Below are positions 35,368 through 43,548 of a stretch of DNA of 51,786 nucleotides, piece by piece. Both the position numbers and the translations under genes were made by a program. Numbering within the stretch: the stretch's first letter is position 1; every line of letters starts with the position of its first letter. Source of the DNA: CAYRWM01 sp964428055 (GTDB lineage: Bacteria; Bacillota; Clostridia; Christensenellales; Christensenellaceae); contig CAYRWM010000009.1 of the NCBI GenBank assembly GCA_964428055.1, positions 1 through 51,786 on the forward strand, read 5' to 3'. Under the pieces are notes generated by a model. It was not told the DNA's origin. It saw nothing but the letters and a program-made list of their open reading frames with translations, and ran no database searches.

Positions 35368-36840
35368 TTAATCAAGAGCGTTGATATTTACTATATCGAC
35401 TTCAACCTCAAATTCGCCTTTGTTTGCCCTGTAGACATTAAACTTGACCTTATCACCGACACTCTTTCCGGCAATGTATTCAGCCATATCGAAGTCTTCG
35501 GCTGTAACATCGTTGCCGTCAACCTCTGTTATGATATCGTTCTCCTTAAGGCCGGCAATCTGAGCGGGACTTCCGTCCACAGTGTTTATAATAAGGACTC
35601 CCATCGGAACCTGCCATGAAGCAGCGTCATCTTCTGTCATAGCATAATACTGGATTCCTATACCGGGTTTGAGTACTGAACCGTTCGCTATGAGTTCATC
35701 GACTATCTGTTTTACGTAGTCGATCGGTATGGCAAATCCTATGCCTTCGGAACTGATCGTCGTACCCTGCTGGGTATAACCAGCATACAGGCTCTTGAGT
35801 GTGTTCATACCGATGACCTCACCCTGTGTATTGAACAGGGGACCGCCGCTGTTGCCGGGGTTTATAGCCGCATCCATCTGAAGAACATTGTATGTTCTGC
35901 CGTTTGCTTTTATCTCTCTTGAAAGAGAACTGATGTATCCGACTGTTACCGTTCCTGCCAGCTGGTCACCTATGGGATTGCCTATCGCTATGACCTGCTC
36001 GCCGACCTTGCAATTGTCGCTGTCGCCGATCGCAAGAGCATGCATGCCCGTCGCATCTATATCCAGAACCGCGATATCAGAGCTGTAGTCCTTGCCCTGG
36101 ATCACCGCATCGTACTCTGTCCCGTCGGAAGTCGTGACCTTGATGACATCAGCGTTCTCTATAACATGATAATTAGTAACTATGTATCCGTCCTGTGATA
36201 TCACCCAGCCTGAGCCGTATCCGAGAGGTGTGAGGCTGGCTTCCTGTCCGGGCTGAAGAGCCTGTGAATAAGTGTTTATTCCCACGACACCGTCTATAGC
36301 GTATTCTGCAACGCCTTCGACCGGATTCTCATATGCCACAAGCTGCGGAGCCTCTGCGGGAGTAATGGTTTCGGCTTCAGCGGTTACATTCTGCTGTGCA
36401 GGTGCCGTTTCGGTCTTCATATTATCCATCATGGCGGGCATAATGAGGAAACCTGTAAGAGCCGAGGCCCCTACCGCGCATGCCGCGCCGACCGCTATGA
36501 TCGAAGCGATAAAGCCGCGCTTGGTGACCATCTTTACTTTCTTTTCCTTTTTATTCTCCGAAGATCCGTTTGAGTATGTGCGGACTCTGGGCTCATATGC
36601 CTTTTCTTCCCTTTCATACACGGGTCTTCTGTATACCGAATCGTCTTCTTCAAGAGGTCTTGAGTATTCCTCATACTGCTGAGCTCTTCTTCTCGCTTCA
36701 GCTTCTCTTGCAGCAGCAGCTTCGGCTTCTCTCTGTTTTCTGATAGCTCCGAAGGTATTGCCGCCTCCGGGGTATCCTTCTATACCGCTGCCGTTTCCGG
36801 AAGGTCTGTTTTCATTGTTATCAATCCTGTAGTCGTCCAC
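35368..36840 (-). CDS. HtrA/DegP-type membrane serine protease with PDZ domain
   Basis: 490 residues. A charged, Ala/Arg/Glu-rich cytoplasmic head (about 1-108) precedes one membrane helix (about 110-135). The trypsin-like domain faces outside, with the catalytic triad in TNYHVIEN (His), SSDIAVLDI (Asp) and NPGNSGGPLF (Ser). A PDZ domain closes the protein (about 395-485, with GLKENDIITEVDG). The start is GTG 36840, after GCGAGGAT. It degrades or refolds misfolded exported proteins. It lies 84 bases after the sensor kinase gene and in the same direction, resembling the CssRS-HtrA arrangement, so control by that system is likely. With so many large secreted repeat proteins nearby, an export quality-control role fits. 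Confidence 0.94.
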   Translation of the reverse strand: MDDYRIDNNENRPSGNGSGIEGYPGGGNTFGAIRKQREAEAAAAREAEARRRAQQYEEYSRPLEEDDSVYRRPVYEREEKAYEPRVRTYSNGSSENKKEKKVKMVTKRGFIASIIAVGAACAVGASALTGFLIMPAMMDNMKTETAPAQQNVTAEAETITPAEAPQLVAYENPVEGVAEYAIDGVVGINTYSQALQPGQEASLTPLGYGSGWVISQDGYIVTNYHVIENADVIKVTTSDGTEYDAVIQGKDYSSDIAVLDIDATGMHALAIGDSDNCKVGEQVIAIGNPIGDQLAGTVTVGYISSLSREIKANGRTYNVLQMDAAINPGNSGGPLFNTQGEVIGMNTLKSLYAGYTQQGTTISSEGIGFAIPIDYVKQIVDELIANGSVLKPGIGIQYYAMTEDDAASWQVPMGVLIINTVDGSPAQIAGLKENDIITEVDGNDVTAEDFDMAEYIAGKSVGDKVKFNVYRANKGEFEVEVDIVNINALD

Positions 36841-36924
36841 CTTGTTATCCTCGCTTTCGTTTATCCTATGATATAAAGATAAACAATATATTTTAAGGAA
36901 TTATGAATAATAGTTGAAGAAACT

Positions 36925-38349
36925 TTAACTATCACATTTCTGAAGTGTGAATGTAAATGCAGTGCCTTCTTCCTCGCTCGACGTGACCCAGATCTTCTGC
37001 CCATGCTGTTCTATTATCTTCTTGACGATAGAAAGGCCGAGGCCCGTGCCCTCCTGCTCCCTGTTCCTGGATTTATCGGTCTTATAGAACCTGACGAACA
37101 CAAGCGGAAGTTCCTCTTCAGCTATGGGCTTGCCGCTGTTTATGACAGATACTTTAACGGTCTTGCCTTCTTCCATGACCTTGACCGCAAGTTTTCCGCC
37201 TTCGGGCGTAAACTTGACAGCGTTGTCTATGAGATTGACCATGACCTGCGCCATACGGTCCTTATCACCCATGACCATGCATCTTCCGTCGGACATCTCT
37301 ATATCAACGTCTATCTTTTCCTTCCTGATACGACTCTCAAAAGTTATGACCGTACGTCTTATTATCTCATTTATATCTATCTTCTTTATATCCATCGGGA
37401 ATGTTCCCGACTCCATACGTGTAAGGTCAAGTAGATCGTTTATGAGGATATTGAGTCTCTTTGTCTCACCCAGCACAACGTTCAGATAATAATCCCTCTG
37501 GTCGTCTTTTATAGTCCCGTCCAGCATAGCCTGAACAAGTCCCTGCATGGATGTCATAGGGGATCTGAGTTCATGCGATACATTGGCAATGAAACTGGAT
37601 CTCGTCGCCTCATATCTCTCAAGATCCTCGGCCGCCTGGTTGAATGTCTCGGCCAGCTGTCCGACTTCGTCATGAGACGATACCTTTACCCTTACGTCAA
37701 AGTTGCCCTTTGCGAGCTCCTTTGTCATGTTCGACAGACGCTTAAGAGGCCTGAGCAGATAACTCGAGAATATCGTACAGAGAAGGACTGCGACGACGGC
37801 GTATATGAGACCTGTTATGAGGAGGACCCTGTTCACGCTGTACAGCGACTGGTTGACAGAGAGCAGCGTCTTGTGTATGAAGACAGCGCCCTTGACATTG
37901 CCGTCTATACTTATGGGCGCGCCGACCGTTATGACCGGCACATTGAAGAAAGTATCACTGGCTCTCGAGATATTGGTGGAAACGTTGCCCTTCCTAATAT
38001 CTTCATACATGTCGCCGTAGTATTTGAGTATGTCGTCCTGTGTGAGTTCCGTATTATTTGAATTTGATGTTACATATATCCTGTCATTGTCAACGAGCCA
38101 TATGACCTCTTCATTGAGGTCGGCTTTGACGACGAGCTGCGACAGAAGATCGGCAGAGGTCATACTCCCCTGATCCTTGAGCTTGGCCAGGGAATTGATC
38201 TCCACTGCCTGGTCTCTCATAGCCGACTCGGTAGCGGTTATGGTCTCGTTTGAAACGAGGTATGTCTCTATTGCCATTGAGAGCACTGTCGTGCCCGCTA
38301 TGATGATGATAAATATTATCATCATCTTGGCAAAAAGGGAATTAGTCAT
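36925..38349 (-). CDS. sensor histidine kinase (HAMP, HisKA, HATPase)
   Basis: 474 residues. Two membrane helices (about 7-28 and 168-190) flank an extracellular sensor domain of about 140 residues. They are followed by HAMP (RPLKRLSNMTKELAKGNFD), HisKA with the phospho-accepting histidine in NVSHELRSPMTS, an N-box (LIDNAVKFTPEGG) and a G-box (EGTGLGLSIVKKI). It senses an extracellular or envelope signal and phosphorylates the paired regulator. Its ATG overlaps the regulator's TGA by four bases (ATGA), so translation is coupled. The downstream htrA suggests secretion or envelope stress as the input, which is inference. Confidence 0.95.
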   Translation of the reverse strand: MTNSLFAKMMIIFIIIIAGTTVLSMAIETYLVSNETITATESAMRDQAVEINSLAKLKDQGSMTSADLLSQLVVKADLNEEVIWLVDNDRIYVTSNSNNTELTQDDILKYYGDMYEDIRKGNVSTNISRASDTFFNVPVITVGAPISIDGNVKGAVFIHKTLLSVNQSLYSVNRVLLITGLIYAVVAVLLCTIFSSYLLRPLKRLSNMTKELAKGNFDVRVKVSSHDEVGQLAETFNQAAEDLERYEATRSSFIANVSHELRSPMTSMQGLVQAMLDGTIKDDQRDYYLNVVLGETKRLNILINDLLDLTRMESGTFPMDIKKIDINEIIRRTVITFESRIRKEKIDVDIEMSDGRCMVMGDKDRMAQVMVNLIDNAVKFTPEGGKLAVKVMEEGKTVKVSVINSGKPIAEEELPLVFVRFYKTDKSRNREQEGTGLGLSIVKKIIEQHGQKIWVTSSEEEGTAFTFTLQKCDS

Positions 38350-39032
38350 TCATTTACCTCAAATTTGTATCCGACACCCCATACGGTGTTGATGCTCCAC
38401 TGGTCGTTGCCCGGGAGTTTCTCTCTCAGTCTCTTAACGTGTACGTCTACCGTTCTGGAATCCCCGAAATAATTGAAATCCCAGACCTGCTCCAGAAGCT
38501 GCTCTCTCGTGAATACGTGATTTGGCTTTGAAGCAAGGTAGTACAGAAGCTCCATCTCTTTCGGAGGGAGTTTAAGTGATTCACCGTTGAACTCCACGGT
38601 GTAGTTGTTGATGTTTATAGTAAGATCCTTGAACTCCAGGACCTTATTTTCCTCGGGTTCATATGTCGTGGATCTTCTGATGACAGCCTTGACCCTGGCC
38701 ATGAGTTCCTTGGGATCAAAGGGCTTTACGACATAGTCGTCCGCGCCGAACTCAAGACCAAGTATCTTGTCATAGGTCTCGCCCCTTGCTGTCAGCATTA
38801 TGACCGGCACGTTGCTGGTCTTTCTGATCTCTTTTAGTGTCTGCATGCCGTCCATAACGGGCATCATTATATCGAGAAGGACCAGATCGAAATCCTGCTT
38901 GCCGAATTCTTCGATGCAGTTTTCGCCGTTCCTGGCTTCGACTACATCGTATCCTTCGTTCTGAAGATACAGTTTAACGAGTTCCCTTATGTTTTTATCA
39001 TCATCTGCTACAAGTACATTTATGTTTCCCAT
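38346..39032 (-). CDS. OmpR/PhoB-type response regulator
   Basis: 228 residues. The receiver domain has DDDK, the phospho-accepting aspartate in VLLDIMMPVMDG (about residue 54), a Thr in MLTARG, and a Lys in VVKPFDP. A winged-helix domain ends the protein (FTREQLLEQVWDFNYFG, RTVDVHVKRLREK, VWGVGYKFE). GGAGG lies 6 bases before the ATG. It is the first gene of the regulator-kinase-htrA set. A perfect 8-bp inverted repeat upstream may be its own binding site. Confidence 0.96.
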   Translation of the reverse strand: MGNINVLVADDDKNIRELVKLYLQNEGYDVVEARNGENCIEEFGKQDFDLVLLDIMMPVMDGMQTLKEIRKTSNVPVIMLTARGETYDKILGLEFGADDYVVKPFDPKELMARVKAVIRRSTTYEPEENKVLEFKDLTININNYTVEFNGESLKLPPKEMELLYYLASKPNHVFTREQLLEQVWDFNYFGDSRTVDVHVKRLREKLPGNDQWSINTVWGVGYKFEVNE

Positions 39033-39068
39033 ATGTGCCTCCGTACAGTTTCTTTATACTAATAATTT

Positions 39069-39098
39069 AACATAGCATTTGTTCATAATTGTGAACAA
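39069..39098 (-). promoter_or_regulatory. possible promoter of the two-component operon
   Basis: Minus strand: TTGTTC, 18 bases, TATGTT. The -35 is part of the inverted repeat at 39078-39099. Confidence 0.45.
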
Positions 39099-39099
39099 A
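39078..39099. promoter_or_regulatory. inverted repeat, possible regulator-binding site
   Basis: TTTGTTCA, 6 bases, TGAACAAA: perfect 8-bp arms. It lies between mutS2 and the regulator gene. No T-run follows it on the minus strand, so it looks more like an operator than a terminator. Confidence 0.5.
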
Positions 39100-39108
39100 A
39101 CGAAAACT

Positions 39109-41466
39109 CTACTTGAGTTCCACCACTGTGGCTCCGTCGCCGCCCTCGTCGTATTTTCCGGGGCGCATAGATTTAACGTGGCTGTGAGTCCTAAGGAATT
39201 CTCTCACACCCTTTTTGAGCACTCCCGTGCCCCTGCCGTGAACTACGGTCACAGTTGCGAGACCTGACAGGAAAGCGTCATCCAGATATTTATCCAGAGC
39301 GAAGCACGCTTCGTCCACAGCCATACCGTGAAGGTCGATGCTCATGGATACCGTCTTCCTCCGGTCAAGGTCGATCCTTGACGTGCGCTTCGGTTCGGAT
39401 GCGGTGCCGCCTTCTATTATCTCTATATCATCTATGCTCACTTCAGCCTTCATCATGCCGGCTGCGACCGTGAGCATACCCCTGCTGTCGGGCTCGTTAA
39501 GCACCTTCGCTTCAATGTCCATGCTTATTATGCGGACATCGATGCCTTCCTTTATCTCACCGATTTCAGGTTTTCTCCCGATGCGCCTCTCCTTCTTTAA
39601 GTGCCTGGAGACTTCCTCCTTTTTGCGGCTGAAGCCGTCGCGCACCGTCTTCGCCGTCTTTGTTATCTCGGCTTCGCCGCTGCCCTTCGTTCTTCTTGCT
39701 TCCTTTATGAGACTTTCGCTCTCATCGCTCGCATCGGATAATATCTCAAGTGCCTTTTCATCCGCCTTTTTGAGTTTGGCCTTCGCTTTCTCGCCGGCTT
39801 TCCTTAATTTCTCCTGAGCCTTCTCCTCGGCTTCCTTCGCCCGTTTAAGAGCCGCCTCAGCCTCTTCTCTGTCCTTTTCGGCCTGCTGGCTCGCCTTCTG
39901 GGCATATGACATAAGATCGGTATACGCCGTCTGTTCCGCGCTCAGGTAACCGTACGCTCTGTCAAGAACGCCTGCCTTAAGCCCCAGTCTCTTTGCTATC
40001 AAGAGAGCGTTGCTCATGCCGGGTATGCCGACTATGAGCCTGAACGTGGGCTTTAAGTTCACCGCGTCGAATTCCATGGACGCGTTCTCAAAGCCTTCCT
40101 TGCCGGACGCGTAGTTCTTAAGCTCGCTGTAATGCGTGCTTGCGAAGACCCTGCATCCCTTTTCCGAGAGAGTATCAAGAACTGCCATGGCAAGGGCCGA
40201 ACCCTCCTGAGGTTCTGTACCGGCTCCGAGTTCATCCAGCAGCACCAGAGACCTTTCAGTGCTCTTCCTCAGGATATATATGACGTTCTTGATATGCGCC
40301 GAGAATGTCGACAGTGACTGCGATATACTCTGCTCATCCCCTATATCGGCAAATACACCGTCAAAGACGGGGAGTTTTACACCCTGATCCGCAGGAACGA
40401 ACATGCCGCACTGCGCCATAAGAGCGAAGAGTCCGCAGAGTTTGAGCGTTACGGTCTTGCCGCCTGTATTGGGGCCTGTTATTATTAGAGCCTTCGTGCC
40501 TTCTTTTAGATCCACGTCCACGGGTACAACTTCCGCAGAGGGTATAAGCGGGTGTCTGCCGTTTATCACATGGAATATACCGTCACTGAATTCTACAGGG
40601 ACCGCGTTCATCGATATGCCAACAGAAGCCTTGGCGAATAAAACATCAAGTTCGGAAAGTATGCCCGCCGAGCGCCTTATATCGTCTATACGGCTCCGGA
40701 ACAGGGCAGTCAGCGCCGTCAGTATCCTCTCTATCTCGGCCTGTTCCTCGGCTATGAGCTCCGATATGCGGTTGTTGGCTTCGACTACGCTCGCAGGCTC
40801 TATGAAGAGCGTGGCTCCGGTGCCGCTCTGCGCGTGCACTATGCCCGGGACCTTTGACTTGTTCTCCTGCTTTACGGGTACTACGTATCTGCCGTTTCTC
40901 TGCGTTATTATGCTGTCCTGGAGTGCTGACGAGTACTCCGATTTTCTGATTATGTTTCTGAGTTTTTCACGTATGAACTCGTTCTCTTTGACGATACTCC
41001 TCCGTATCTTATACAGAGTGTCCGAAGCACGGTCGGCCATCTCCTCATCGGAAAGGATGCTGTCCGTGACCATGCGGATCGTCCGCTCATCATATTCAAG
41101 TCCCCACGCGAGTGTTTTTAAATTCTCCGCGCCCGAGGCGTTCATTATGCTTACTTTTGCATGCTTTGAAGCTTTGTATACAGAATTGAGACGCAGAAGC
41201 TCTCCCATGCTCATGGTAGCGCCGGTATTGAGTCTTGCCAGCTCCGATGAAATGGATGAAAAAGATACCATCGGATATGACGGCCGCCCGACGATTATAC
41301 TCTCGGCTTCTTTAGTCTGCTCCATCAGGAGCGAAGCTTCAGCTGAGGTAAAGACAGGCTGAAGAGAGAGCATAGCCTCCCTGCCCTTTTCGGATACCGT
41401 CTTTTCGGATGCCATCTCAAGGATCCTGTCAAATTCCAGCATGGCTGCCGTCTTTTTGCTTATCAT
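39109..41466 (-). CDS. mutS2: MutS2 (ATPase with Smr nuclease domain)
   Basis: 785 residues, full length for the family. The core and lever regions of the MutS fold lead to the Walker A site TGPNTGGKTVTLKL, then LLDELGAGTEPQEG (Walker B and signature). A long Ala/Glu/Lys-rich coiled coil (about 510-620) precedes the C-terminal Smr domain with SIDLHGMAVDEA and VVHGRGTGVL. MutS2 acts on stalled or collided ribosomes and on recombination intermediates in Firmicutes. It abuts the U32 gene (TAG directly followed by ATG), with GAGAGG as the ribosome site, so it belongs to the same transcript. Confidence 0.97.
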   Translation of the reverse strand: MISKKTAAMLEFDRILEMASEKTVSEKGREAMLSLQPVFTSAEASLLMEQTKEAESIIVGRPSYPMVSFSSISSELARLNTGATMSMGELLRLNSVYKASKHAKVSIMNASGAENLKTLAWGLEYDERTIRMVTDSILSDEEMADRASDTLYKIRRSIVKENEFIREKLRNIIRKSEYSSALQDSIITQRNGRYVVPVKQENKSKVPGIVHAQSGTGATLFIEPASVVEANNRISELIAEEQAEIERILTALTALFRSRIDDIRRSAGILSELDVLFAKASVGISMNAVPVEFSDGIFHVINGRHPLIPSAEVVPVDVDLKEGTKALIITGPNTGGKTVTLKLCGLFALMAQCGMFVPADQGVKLPVFDGVFADIGDEQSISQSLSTFSAHIKNVIYILRKSTERSLVLLDELGAGTEPQEGSALAMAVLDTLSEKGCRVFASTHYSELKNYASGKEGFENASMEFDAVNLKPTFRLIVGIPGMSNALLIAKRLGLKAGVLDRAYGYLSAEQTAYTDLMSYAQKASQQAEKDREEAEAALKRAKEAEEKAQEKLRKAGEKAKAKLKKADEKALEILSDASDESESLIKEARRTKGSGEAEITKTAKTVRDGFSRKKEEVSRHLKKERRIGRKPEIGEIKEGIDVRIISMDIEAKVLNEPDSRGMLTVAAGMMKAEVSIDDIEIIEGGTASEPKRTSRIDLDRRKTVSMSIDLHGMAVDEACFALDKYLDDAFLSGLATVTVVHGRGTGVLKKGVREFLRTHSHVKSMRPGKYDEGGDGATVVELK

Positions 41467-43491
41467 CTAGACACCTCTCAGCAAATGTCCCTGCGTCGTG
41501 CCCTGAGTCTCAATGCTCAGGTCTTTCCCTTCTTTGGCCGCACGGGCATATATATCTATCATATCAAGATCGGATACGCTGCCCGCGATGATGCGCAGCG
41601 AATCCACCGCACTTTTAAGCCTGCCTATCTCTTTAAGGCACAGCCTGTCGGGGTTTCCTATCGAGTAGATACTGAAACTCCCGGATTTATATCTCTTTAT
41701 ATCATATCCGTAGCCTCTCCTGTCAGTCATGCAGCTCCCAAATACATCATGGGCTATCCACATAACGGGCAGAATACCGTAGACTATGATCTCGGTCTTA
41801 AGGCATGATTTTAAGTGAAGTATATCTCTTTTGGCAAGTTCGCTCGATACAGTGACCGTGCTCGCGCCCATTTTTTTGAGTTCCTCTACAGATGCGCCGT
41901 TCGCGGTATTGCACGTATGGTCCATGACTACATCGTCAAAGCCGCCGAAAACACTTACCTGAGAAAAATGACCTGCCAGCATGCCCGAGAAAAGCCCCTC
42001 GTTGCCTTTAAGGACTTTTTTAAGGTTTTCATAACCTTTCGCATTCATATACGGCAGGAGCCTTATATACGGCTTTTTGCCGCTTTTTTCATATATCTCT
42101 TCAGCTGCCTTGAGTATATCCCTGCTGTAGACTTCAGGTGCATAGTATATCCTGGCCGCACCTTTTAAGGCCGCTGCTGCGGCTATATCCTTATCTCCCG
42201 TTTCAACGCATATCTCACGCATCTCGTGAGGGATCTTAGAAGGACAGCATGATATTTCCTTGTCAGCATCCGATGGCCTCTCAAATACGGATACCATACT
42301 TTCCTCAAGTCCTGAAAGAGCGTTCCGCCTCAGAGCGTTGAGATCCGCTCTGCTTATATACGGTTCACCTTCCCTTACGATATCGATGCGGCTGAACTCA
42401 AAGGGCGTACCGCCTGTCTTTGAGAGCGATGCCTTTATACTCTCGTCCGGAACAGCAGTCCTTGCCTTTTCAAGTGCATTCTCTCCTTCTGTCTGCACAC
42501 AGACTTCACCCGCTTTTACGTTAATGACCGGACGCACGCCCTCCTTAAGGATTATCTCCGCTTCGGGAAACACGAAGCTTTTTGGATTGACTTGGACCTT
42601 CGGTTCACCCTCCGCCCTCGTGTCGGGCCTGTCGGGTGCGCATACATCGGTGCGTCCCGTAAGATATGCGTCGGTAAAAGTCCTGTTATAAAAACGCGAA
42701 AGTTCCTCTTTGGCTCTGCTTCCCGTTATTTCTCCTTTAATGAGTCTGGCATAGACGTCAGTCACACCGGCGACGTAATCGGGTGACTTCATCCTCCCTT
42801 CTATCTTAAGGCTGCATACGCCGGCTTTTTTAAGTTCCTCTATATGCTCCGCAAGACAGAGATCCGCCGTTGACAGAAGATACCCTTCGGTATCAGCAGA
42901 TCTGTACTTAAGCCTGCAGGGCTGCGCGCAGCATCCCCTGTTGCCGCTCCTCTGACCTATGAACGATGACATGAGACACAGTCCGGAAACCGATGAGCAA
43001 AGAGCCCCGTGTATGAAGACTTCTGTTTCTATGCCCGTATCCGCTATAGCGCGTATCTCACCTAAGGAAAGCTCTCTTGCGGGTATCACGCGCTTTACGC
43101 CTCTTTCTTTGAGCATCATGGCACCAGCCGCATCATGGATGCACATCTGCGTGGACGCGTGAACAGGCACGCCTAAGTTTTTTATTATCTGCTCCGCGAG
43201 CCCTATATCAGATACTATAAGAGCGTCTATTCCTATTGAACTAAGATATGCCGCTTCTGAAAGAGCGCTCTCCATCTCGCGCTCGAGTATCATAGTATTC
43301 AAGGCAGCGTATATCTTCTTCCCGCGGACATGACAGTACGCGGCGGCTTTCTTCATGCCGTCGTGATCAAAATTGCCGGCATAACTGCGTGCCGAAAATG
43401 ATTTTCCTCCGCAGTACACGGCATCGGCGCCGCTCTCTATTGCGGCTGTAAGACAATCCATATCGCCCGCAGGCGAGAGAAGTTCTATCAT
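41467..43491 (-). CDS. U32-family peptidase/hydroxylase (RlhA-like)
   Basis: About 674 residues. The family was named for a collagenase, but several members (RlhA, TrhP) are prephenate-dependent RNA hydroxylation enzymes; the length fits the RlhA type. Motifs: ELLSPAGDMDCL at the start and the U32 signature EVFIHGALCSSVSGLCLMS, followed by GCCAQPCR, whose cysteines are conserved. ATG 43491 is chosen because it starts the conserved motif and follows AAGGT. The longer frame from 43518 runs into the terminator hairpin of pheT. It is co-transcribed with mutS2. Confidence 0.9.
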   Translation of the reverse strand: MIELLSPAGDMDCLTAAIESGADAVYCGGKSFSARSYAGNFDHDGMKKAAAYCHVRGKKIYAALNTMILEREMESALSEAAYLSSIGIDALIVSDIGLAEQIIKNLGVPVHASTQMCIHDAAGAMMLKERGVKRVIPARELSLGEIRAIADTGIETEVFIHGALCSSVSGLCLMSSFIGQRSGNRGCCAQPCRLKYRSADTEGYLLSTADLCLAEHIEELKKAGVCSLKIEGRMKSPDYVAGVTDVYARLIKGEITGSRAKEELSRFYNRTFTDAYLTGRTDVCAPDRPDTRAEGEPKVQVNPKSFVFPEAEIILKEGVRPVINVKAGEVCVQTEGENALEKARTAVPDESIKASLSKTGGTPFEFSRIDIVREGEPYISRADLNALRRNALSGLEESMVSVFERPSDADKEISCCPSKIPHEMREICVETGDKDIAAAAALKGAARIYYAPEVYSRDILKAAEEIYEKSGKKPYIRLLPYMNAKGYENLKKVLKGNEGLFSGMLAGHFSQVSVFGGFDDVVMDHTCNTANGASVEELKKMGASTVTVSSELAKRDILHLKSCLKTEIIVYGILPVMWIAHDVFGSCMTDRRGYGYDIKRYKSGSFSIYSIGNPDRLCLKEIGRLKSAVDSLRIIAGSVSDLDMIDIYARAAKEGKDLSIETQGTTQGHLLRGV

Positions 43492-43500
43492 ATCTACCTT

Positions 43501-43540
43501 AAAAACAAAAGCAGCCATGACAAAATAACGCCGTGGCTGC
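43501..43540 (-). terminator. terminator of the trmH-pheS-pheT transcript
   Basis: A 7-bp stem (GCAGCCA / TGGCTGC) with a 16-base loop is followed on the minus strand by TTTTGTTTTT, just after the pheT stop. Confidence 0.7.
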
Positions 43541-43548
43541 CTTAAATC

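Noticed and set aside
40403..41362. 319-codon plus-strand open frame
   Set aside because: It is antisense to mutS2, whose motifs are clear, and its product is Ser/Pro-rich shadow sequence.
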